Assembly (NCBI RefSeq): GCF_964340395.1
Contig: NC_135553.1
Span: 23,391,949-23,429,448 of the forward strand
Source of the DNA: Glandiceps talaboti
Lineage: Eukaryota > Hemichordata > Enteropneusta > Spengelidae
Direction: 5' to 3'
Length of the DNA: 37,500 nucleotides
A model generated the notes under the pieces. The model was not told the origin of the DNA, made no database searches, and was given only the letters and a program-made list of their open reading frames with translations. This document shows, piece after piece, positions 23,698 through 37,500 of this stretch (position 1 is its first letter; each line of letters opens with the position of its first letter). The position numbers were made by a program, and so were the translations under genes.

Positions 23698-26600
23698 TGC
23701 TGAAGACCTCTCTTGTTTCTATGGAAACATATGAAAGGAGTATCCTCAATGAACACAATTCGAGCCATTAAAGTGTAACACTTTCCATATGGAGAGTTTG
23801 GGACTTTATATTTAATAAGTTTTGTATATTATTGTAATAAGGTTTGGGGTTTTATTTATCAAAGATTAAGAGATAGCTTAATGGTTAATTTCACAACCAA
23901 ATCATATTTTGCAATATTTTCTCTAAATGACGTCCATAACTTCAATGATAATTTGTAGAATCTACATGGTAATATTTGCCCTTTTTAAAAAAAAAAGAAA
24001 ATAATTGTAAATGAAATAAGCAGTACTTCTTTCTACTCCCTCTTTGTATCTGCTAGTCAAAGGTATCAATTATCAGGAAGTTTTAAAAATTTGGTGTAAA
24101 ATGTTCTTGGTCCAAAGAAGGTAAAACAAGCTGAAGGTAGACCTAGCTGTCATTTTTGGAGTAACACTTAAATCAGAGCTTACATGTAAGTCCTTGTCCT
24201 CACACTGAATTAGAAATTTGATTGTTAGCTGCAGAATAAAGATGAATATGCTGATTTTGTTGAAAAGGTATAACTTTTAGAAGTGAAATATCACTGTTTG
24301 TTGGACGTTTTAAAAAATCAATCTGTAGTGAATGCAAACTACACCTAAAATGTTTTAAAGAGCGTCAGTGGTGGCCAATACAAACATCATTGACATAACC
24401 CACCAAAGTAATGTTAAATTTGTAGAAATACATATTTCTGTTACAATTACAGCAAAATTTGCTCAATATTAGATTTTAATGTGTACATCAATCTGTATAA
24501 AAATGATTATTCTGATATTGGTCTATGGCTTTCTTTCACTTTTTCAAATTTTTCATACATTCTGATATAGAATATGAAAATTATGAAAAGAAAATGTGCA
24601 TTGCAGAATAATAATGGTGTTGCAAGCATCAAACACCAAGCCAAGTTTGCATTTAAAGATCACATTTTTGTGAATTTATGCAATAATTCTAGTGTTTCAT
24701 ATATTCTACGAAATTCTGTAAGTTTATTGTTCTTGGTTGTTACTTTTGTTTCATATTCATGATACCGTAAACCTAGATGTTTTCACTTCTAGAATATTTT
24801 GCAAAGACTTATTTCACCATTCACTAAACTTGTATATTGTGTTCATGAGCTAGCAGGCATTTTAGTCACTACTTATTTTTGCACTGTTGTTTTCAACGAA
24901 ATAAACTAAAATACGTCTGGAGTGAAAATATTCCAGGTTTACTGTATTGAACTATTCCTACATTATCCCAACTACTTAAACATATTGCTTTGTGTCCAGA
25001 ACTGGTTGAATGCTCACTAGGTCATCACATATGATTTGAAAATAACATAATATTTCTAAAAATGCCAGTTTTTGTGCCCATTTATGTATGTATACTTGAC
25101 CATATTGTATACTGCCATGTCAATTCTGATTTGCTCATAAATAAGTTTTAGTATGTATTAATTGTTGTATATTTTGTACACTCATTTGGCCAAAAATTGG
25201 GCCCAACAAATTACAAATTGTGCTTTAATGCAAGTTTTAGAAATGTGTTATTAGTGTAACAATTCCAACAATGAGATAATCAAAAGTGGTTTTATGTTTC
25301 AGTATCTTCATATGTTGGGTTTTATTCTGCAATTTGTAGTTGACATACTTTCACATCAAGTTTAATATAGTGGATGTGATTCTATGGACATGTATGTAAT
25401 GTAAAACCTGTATAATGCTTAGAATTATTAACATTGAATTTCTGTTTCTCGACATACATGTGTGAGGGCCCTATTCACAATGTTGCTCTTATCTAAAAAT
25501 GGCGGCATGAGATTTGAAGTTAAAAGCAGTATCATTACCATGGCAGAATGTTGTTCTCTTCTCAAATTTTAGAATTTTAACACTTTTTAAATTCATAAAT
25601 CCAGCATACTAGTATTGTGAATATGCTTAGTTTATTTTGACAGTAAACACTTCATAAAGTATCTCTCTTTTAAAGAACTATTTTGCAAAGTGGAATTTAA
25701 CCAGCATCTTATAATCCAGAAACAGAGCTCGCCATTAAGAAATCCACTATGAGTTTAACCTTGAAATTATTTGTTTAAAAGTAATCCACATTTTATTCAC
25801 AAGGATGTACAAATTTCAGAGTCAATTATTAAACACCATCACACTAAGGGACAATCGCATAATGTCCATAATGTCGCGAGCACAAGCTCCGAGCAGTAAA
25901 TAAACTGCGTTTGTTTAGGTCAAAACACCCTCGCCCTAAACAAACATTCACCAGTGTGATATCGACATGTTTATATATGATGTAAGCTATGATGAAAATT
26001 GTAGCAGTCACATCATTATCGATACAATGCAAAAACACGATGATAAACACATTAAAATACTAACTGGAAACCCAGCACTGTATTAAAAGGAAATTTTAAT
26101 CAACTTATCAACATCTCAGTAATAAATACAGAACCTGTTATCATTGAATGCGTGAAAGTTTGTGAAATTTGGTAAGAAGTGCAAAAATGAAGTTCAGCAA
26201 TAACATTGATGCCAAACCCCTTCCCCCTAAATGAAACTAAGTTCATGCACTTATTGAACTTGTGTGACATTGTGCGATCATCCCTAAATCTTTGAGACCA
26301 CAGACACTTTGATGAAACTCTGTCAAGATTGTTTATAAACCTAATCTATCACAGCGATATTCAGTCAGTGTGCAGTGCCAGAAACTTTTCAGATTTCAGA
26401 TTTTTTTTTTGTAAATCATTCGACTGAAATATTTTGTGACAACTCTTTCGTCTCGCTGAATTTTAACTCTTTTGAGGATGTTTATATATTGCAGAAGATA
26501 TTTAACTAGTTTTGTTGAGGGGTTTTTAAAAACATTATTTTATGATACTCACCTGTTTTTTGTAGTATTACTAGTGTACCATATACAGAAAGTGCCTGGT

Positions 26601-26776
26601 TATGTAAATATGTAGAAATTAATACTTTCTTTTTGACATGATCTGTAATATCTCAGTAACCATGGTAACACAAGTAGATTTAGCATGTACATTTGAGATT
26701 CATAAATTATATGGTTATATGATGGAAATAATGAACTTGTTAAAATTTTAGTCAGGCGTGTTTGGTATGTACGCAA
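23698..26776 (+). other. LRRC45 3' UTR and intergenic sequence
   Basis: No coding exon seen. Candidate poly(A) signals AATAAA occur at 24235-24240 and 24900-24905, giving 3' UTRs of about 0.55 or 1.2 kb. A further one lies at 27329-27334. Which is used cannot be told from sequence. Confidence 0.5.
24235..24240 (+). terminator. LRRC45: candidate LRRC45 poly(A) signal
   Basis: First AATAAA after the LRRC45 stop codon. Alternatives are at 24900 and 27329. Confidence 0.35.
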
Positions 26777-27163
26777 TATACAACCCGCAAAAAAAACACT
26801 GATGCGTTTGTTTACTTGTGGTAAGCAGAAATAAGACAAGTTTCATGCAAGGGTCGTGGTGTACGTAGTGTTAGTAACTTATCAAAGTATAAAAACTACA
26901 TGAATCCTGGATCCCAAAACTCTGTTTACTTTTAGAACACTACATATTATAATGATGAAGTCCGACTGTTACTGTTACATTAATCTTCCACAGATATAAC
27001 AAAGTGATAAATGTGTCACATGAATCTGTATCAGAGGCACCCACTGTTGTTTTTGTATTAGTCTTAGTGTTCTTTTTACCTATTGTTGTCTTTGCGTGAA
27101 GTCTTTCCTTCACTCACTTAATTCAAGCAAATGCATCAGTGTTTTTTCACGGGTTGTAACACA
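26777..27163. mobile_element. degenerate foldback element
   Basis: The segment ACAACCCGCAAAAAAAACAC then TGATGCGTTTGTTT (26780-26813) is matched in inverted orientation at about 27127-27158, whose reverse complement reads ACAACCCGTGAAAAAACAC then TGATGCATTTGCTT. Weaker similarity continues inward. The arms are about 32-35 bp and the span is about 385 bp. Confidence 0.5.
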
Positions 27164-28298
27164 AAATAATGTATGACCTAATAGAGAGTGAATGAGTTGA
27201 ATGTATAAATATAGAATATATGTACATGAAGTGAACAATCACACTTGTTACATAATCTGCCAATGAGGGCGCAAATCCTGTGTGTTCACACAGTGGTTGT
27301 GGTATTGACTTGGAAATTGGGAGTACACAATAAAGTTATTTCTCACATTATTTCATATTTGTCCAAGTTATGTTTGTGAAAACTTGTAACGGCAACTACG
27401 TGGTCAGATGAGAAATTAATTATTTTCATTTGCTCACTAAAAAATCTACAGAAATGCAAGCAGTGGACTGACTTAGCCATGTTGTGCATCTGCACTTTCA
27501 GCAGTATTGGATTTTTTTTTTTTTTTTAAAAACGTCCGGTTATAATAAGTGATATCAGAGATTACTGTGTAATATCAACAACTTCTGAGGTTTATTAACG
27601 TTTGATAAATAAACAAAATGACATCTACAAACAAAATAATCAAAATAAGTGAAAAATATTTGACAAAACCAATCTAGCCTTAGTATAAATATCTGACTGC
27701 ATTTGTAAGCTATTATTACTTATCAGTATCATTATACCAAAATAAAATGTCTTGATATCAAATCAATGATGATTGCATGATTCAAATAGTTGTGTTTCTG
27801 CCATTCTGGATTAGCATCACACAATTTTTTAAAACTGTTAAATGTGTAGATTCGTGCAATGTCTGTCAAGGGGTAAGTAAATTTGACTGCGATTGATGCG
27901 ACCATACTGATGAGTATTGATTGCGTAACTAATCAAAGTATGACAATGCTAACAAAAATGTCACGTTGACTGACACTGGGGGCGCACTTCTATCCTAACT
28001 TCTTGTCCTATCGTGAACACTCGCCAATATTGCATGCTGAGTCTAGCACACGTTAGCTTATACGTAGACTTGTAGGATTAGTGCTACCACTGTATTAGAT
28101 ATCTATTTTGATTTCGAATTTTGCTGTACTTCCTCTCAAAATCAAAATATCACTTAGTATAGCAAATAGAGTGTTAGCCCTAGTCCTTAGAGTCTATATG
28201 TAGGCTAAGCATATGTTGGTGGCATGCAATCAGACATGAATAAGGTATACCAAACTACTGTGTGCATGGCTTACAAGTGGTGATATATCAATAATTAT
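27164..28298. other. intergenic and SGSH 3' UTR
   Basis: No exon seen. The first minus-strand AATAAA after the SGSH stop is at plus 27591-27596, implying a 3' UTR of about 0.7 kb. A poly-T run (27512-27527) lies beyond it. Confidence 0.5.
27591..27596 (-). terminator. SGSH: candidate SGSH poly(A) signal
   Basis: Reverse complement of TTTATT, about 700 bases downstream of the SGSH stop codon. It is the first AATAAA on that strand. Confidence 0.4.
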
Positions 28299-29071
28299 TC
28301 ATGGAATATTTTGGAGAGACATACAAGATTGATTATCTTCATAATCCCCTGTCTCAAGTAATATGCCTTCAGGGTAACATCTCCATGGATCACCAGTCTG
28401 CCATTGCCATGCAACAAGCTTCTTCTTCAGGTCTTCAAACAGAGTATTATGCTGTGGGTCGTTAGCTAAGTTGTTCAGTTCATGTGGGTCTTTCTCAATG
28501 TCAAACATCTCCCATTCATCCCTGTAGTAGTATTGATGTAAAGTCTTAAACCAGTGTGTTTGCTGATGTGCAATTGTACGGCTCAAGATGTCCAACATGG
28601 TCTCTGATCTGGCGACGTCTGCCGAGATTGGATATGGTATTTGGTGGTTCAAATTATGAATCAAATGAAAGTGTTTGTGACGAATAGCCCGCATGGGATA
28701 AGCCATTGTAACTTCGTGGAAATTGTGACTGGCGTAAACTGTGTCATGATCATGATCTCTCCGCAGTGATGGTATTAGTGATTTCCCAGTCAAGTTGACT
28801 TCAATGCTGGATACTTCATAATCTGGGTAGGAGACATTAAACCAGTCTAAAACAGTTGGTACAATATCAAGTGTGCTAACCATGTCATTACTCTCCTGCC
28901 CCCACCGTTCTTTGTGAAAGGGAGATGATACGATGAAAGGTTCTCCCATTCCTTTCTCATACAGGTTGGTTTTAGCATTAGGGAAAGGTATTCCATTGTC
29001 AGAGGTAAATATAACCAGTGTGTTGTCAGCAAAACCAGCATCTTGAAGTTCCTTCATGAAAAGACCAATAC
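28299..29071 (-). CDS. SGSH: SGSH (N-sulfoglucosamine sulfohydrolase), last exon only
   Basis: A 257-residue C-terminal half matching SGSH (sulfamidase) along its length. It has the calcium-ligand motif FTSDNGIPFP, then EPFIVSSPFHKERWGQ, DIVPTVLDWF.V.YP, LTGKSLIPSL, HEVTMAYPMRAIRHKHF, HNLNHQIP.PI, YYYRDEWEMFD..KDPHEL and WQWQTGDPW. SGSH is the lysosomal sulfatase that removes N-sulfate from glucosamine at the non-reducing end of heparan sulfate. The exon follows the acceptor TTTCTTAG (intron phase 1). The catalytic CxPSR cysteine lies upstream in the protein and is not in this exon. No upstream exon was found on the minus strand from 29.07 to 37.5 kb, so the gene is partial here and the opposite-strand gene at 32.4-36.6 kb may sit inside its intron. 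Confidence 0.94.
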
Positions 29072-29190
29072 CTAAGAAATCATTAAAATTTGCGGATTGG
29101 TTAGTTGGTATAATGAAACGTTGCCAATGTCCTGCATATGGTATACGTCACTTTGATTAAAGTTAATACATAAATAAATGGATGGACACG

Positions 29191-29352
29191 TACCTACCTA
29201 CCTACCTACCTACCTACCTACCTACCTACCTACATACATACATACATACATACATACATACATACATACATACATACATACATACATACATACATACATA
29301 CATACATACATACAGACATACACACACACACATACATACATACATACATACA

Positions 29353-29383
<31 letters not shown>

Positions 29384-29754
29384 GGTACATACATACATAC
29401 ATACATACATACGTACATACACACACATACATACATACATACATACATACATACATACATACATACATACATACATACATACATACATACATACATACAT
29501 ACACACACATACATGCATACATACATACATACATACATACATACATACATACATACATACATACATACATACATACATACATACATACACGTACATGCAT
29601 GCATGCATGCATGCACGCACGCACGCACGCACGCAGGCAGGCATGCATACACACACACACACTCACACACACACACATACACACACACATACATACATAC
29701 ATACATACATACATACATACATACATACATACATACATACATACATACATACAT

Positions 29755-29824
<70 letters not shown>

Positions 29825-29936
29825 ACATACATACATACATACATACATACATACATACATACATACATACATACATACATACATACATACATACATACAT
29901 ACATACATGCATACATACATACATACATACATACAT
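29191..29936. repeat. about 746-bp compound tetranucleotide repeat (TACC)n-(CATA)n with CACA, GCAC and GCAT segments
   Basis: TACC units run to 29230, then CATA units interrupted by CACACA blocks, one TGGTACA, and an internal GCATGCATGCACGCACGCAGG segment around 29596-29646. Long open frames exist in all six frames because the 4-base unit reads as a 4-residue cycle. None is coding. It lies about 120 bases inside the SGSH intron. Confidence 0.97.
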
Positions 29937-30435
29937 TAAAATCTATGGATGATGATAATGTTTGACCTGTATATTAAAAACAAATACATTAAACAACCAG
30001 GAAACGTTTGTAAAATTAATAGATTCCATTTCAAACTAAATTAGTCCAATAAAGCATTTTGGTGATTAAATTAATTAAACATTGCGATAGAAATTTGTTA
30101 TGTCCCGCCGATTTAAAATGGGTTCCCCACTACGTATTCATATATGATTTAGTTTTCATCAAATTATTTTATGTTTTGTCGTATGATATATTTACTTTCA
30201 ACAATTCCAATGCGTTTATTGCTCATTGACATCCGGGTTTGTATAATATTAACTTTATCGTGGGTGTTATTAAGACTGCGGTCTATGTTAATTAGTGTAT
30301 TTTTTGTTCTGAAGCGTATTTTTCATAACTTGTAAGTGTTTTTTGTATCTGTTTTCTATTTCACTGTCGCACAAAGAATTGACTTTGATAATAAAGACAT
30401 TATATTGTTTTTATTAATAAAAAGTATAACATATA

Positions 30436-30438
<3 letters not shown>
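29937..30438. other. AT-rich intron sequence with a dispersed repeat
   Basis: Includes the copy (about 30208-30325) of the repeat found inverted at the right end of the window. No exon seen. Confidence 0.5.
30208..30325 (-). repeat. dispersed repeat, inverted copy A
   Basis: Its reverse complement contains AAAAATACGCTTCAGAACA, CTTAATAACACC, ATAAAGTTAATAT and GGATGTCAATGAGCAATAAA. These occur in the same order at 37399-37500, where the match is cut by the window edge. Confidence 0.75.

Positions 30439-30533
<95 letters not shown>
30439..30533. repeat. (TA)n-(TG)n-(TA)n microsatellite
   Basis: TA dinucleotides, a short TG block (30476-30491), then TA again. It mirrors the (TA)n-(CA)n-(TA)n tract on the other side of the palindrome. 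Confidence 0.95.
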
Positions 30534-30534
<1 letters not shown>

Positions 30535-30589
30535 CTCGGTGAGTATCAATCTGCTAAGACAGTGCTCTATACCGCAGTGGCAGAGCGTA

Positions 30590-32219
<1,630 letters not shown>

Positions 32220-32227
32220 TATAAAAA
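32220..32227 (+). promoter_or_regulatory. candidate TATA box of the PCSK9-module gene
   Basis: TATAAAAA about 180 bases upstream of the start codon. A pyrimidine tract ending in AG at 32371-32372 suggests a spliced 5' UTR, in which case the promoter could lie further upstream. Confidence 0.25.
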
Positions 32228-32399
32228 GATTTTTTTTAAATAAACACTGTCATTTTGATCACATTTATTTAGGCTTGGGTTCAATACAGCGTACACATAT
32301 AACATAGATTGAGAGAAATGTAGAAAATCTCAAAATGAAGCTGAAGATTTTTCTCCTTGTTACTTCTTTTAGTAAAACTGATGAACATTCATTAGAATT

Positions 32400-36608
<4,209 letters not shown>

Positions 36609-36764
36609 TTCAACTTTCAGACTAACAATTTGTCTCGTTGATGTCTCTACCTTATCTTCACCAATAGCAACAGCAAGTTTTCATTAACATACTGTACTTT
36701 ACGCATATAATGTCATTTTGGTATTAAACAGTTGTTTAAATCTCTAAGAATATAATTAAGCATG

Positions 36765-36770
36765 AATAAA
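36765..36770 (+). terminator. poly(A) signal of the PCSK9-module gene
   Basis: AATAAA 157 bases after the stop codon. Confidence 0.6.
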
Positions 36771-36785
36771 GACAGCGTATTGACC

Positions 36786-37398
36786 TTACCAGAATCGTGT
36801 TGTCTTTTATTCCGAATAACTTCGTTTAAAAAAATAATGTGAAACAGCCATATTATTAGAAATCCCCAGGTTAGGGAGCCTTCAGTTATTACATGGGAGG
36901 AGGACCAGAGAAAATCATCCCGTGCTTATGGCAAAAATGTGACCCTTCCCAAACCAACTGTGCTAAAAATTGACCCTCCCTCATGCGACGTAGTCCCAAA
37001 CCTGAATGGATTTTTCTATCCTTGGCTAGTCTTTCTTCTGGCTGAATATTCTCTCTCTTTACTGACTGAATAAAGACACTATGTCCTTTCTTCAATTCAA
37101 TTCCCCTTGTTTCTTATTTTATAATGACAAAGGTACGAGTTTCATTTACAGGTTACCTACCATCTTATCTTCAGGGAGATTATCACAACAAATAAACATA
37201 CATTCGCATACTGATTAGGTATTATGATGTAACAAAATATATGAAATTTGAAGCTTCCATTCCAAAATGCAGTCTAATTATCAAAAATCATTGATTATGC
37301 AAATAACATATCACTATCAAAAACTATAACAAAACGTGTACATCCGTCCTGTTCATGACAATGTTTTTAACTGGAAACCTCAAAATCTCTTCGTACAA
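36786..37398. other. intergenic, no gene recognised
   Basis: A minus-strand open frame of 68 codons (36889-37095) has no family resemblance. No SGSH exon was found here. Confidence 0.4.
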
Positions 37399-37500
37399 TT
37401 TATAAAAAATACGTTGCAGAACAAAAATTTCACAAACTCTTAATAACACCATAAAGTTAATATCATATAAACGCGGATGTCAATGAGCAATAAACGTATT
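37399..37500 (+). repeat. dispersed repeat, copy B (runs off the window)
   Basis: Matches the reverse complement of 30208-30325 in blocks. Its left boundary is near 37399 and it continues beyond the window end. Confidence 0.7.

Noticed and set aside
29178-29965. Open frames of up to 256 codons on both strands (THYI and MYVC patterns)
   Set aside because: They are six-frame readings of the CATA/TACC microsatellite. The 4-base unit has no stop in any frame.
32334-32372. ATGAAGCTGAAGATTTTTCT.. as the start of the PCSK9-module gene
   Set aside because: It looks like a short signal peptide but hits TAG after 12 codons. The stretch is better read as the pyrimidine tract of a splice acceptor.
36889-37095. 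68-codon minus-strand open frame as an SGSH upstream exon
   Set aside because: No sulfatase motif, and its sequence does not match any part of SGSH.

Overview
The window is nuclear DNA from an invertebrate animal. Genes are split by GT-AG introns of about 0.4 to 2.4 kb, the background is AT-rich, simple repeats are abundant, and degraded LINE and foldback elements lie between and inside genes. The gene set (heparan-sulfate-type sulfotransferases, LRRC45, SGSH and a protein built from PCSK9 C-terminal modules) suggests an invertebrate deuterostome such as a lancelet or acorn worm. The sequence alone does not settle the taxon.

Layout. (1) 1.36-2.57 kb, minus strand: a single-exon Golgi sulfotransferase of the heparan sulfate 3-O-sulfotransferase family. 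(2) 5.17-8.29 kb, plus strand: a two-exon type II membrane sulfotransferase of the Sulfotransfer_2 type. It is divergent from gene 1, with a LINE fragment and tetranucleotide repeats between them. (3) 8.5-13.6 kb: no coding exon, a second LINE fragment, a CpG-rich promoter candidate and a heat-shock-element-like site. (4) 13.6-23.7 kb, plus strand: a complete 11-coding-exon LRRC45 gene (678 residues), with two foldback/MITE-like insertions and a Penelope-like motif in its introns. (5) 28.3-29.07 kb, minus strand: the last exon of SGSH (lysosomal N-sulfoglucosamine sulfohydrolase). Its upstream exons were not found in the window. (6) 29.1-31 kb: about 750 bp of CATA-type repeat and an inverted duplication centred on a perfect 76-bp-arm palindrome. 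(7) 32.4-36.6 kb, plus strand: a seven-exon gene for a secreted protein. It has a signal peptide, a short Cys-flanked coiled coil and three six-cysteine modules like the C-terminal domain of PCSK9, with no protease domain.

Functional links. Three of the five genes act on sulfated glycans: two make sulfate esters in the Golgi and SGSH removes N-sulfate from heparan sulfate in lysosomes. LRRC45 and SGSH are both on human 17q25.3, so their closeness may be ancient linkage. The stand-alone PCSK9-module protein is the least ordinary item. All six of its introns are phase 1, and its architecture suggests a secreted oligomeric binding protein.
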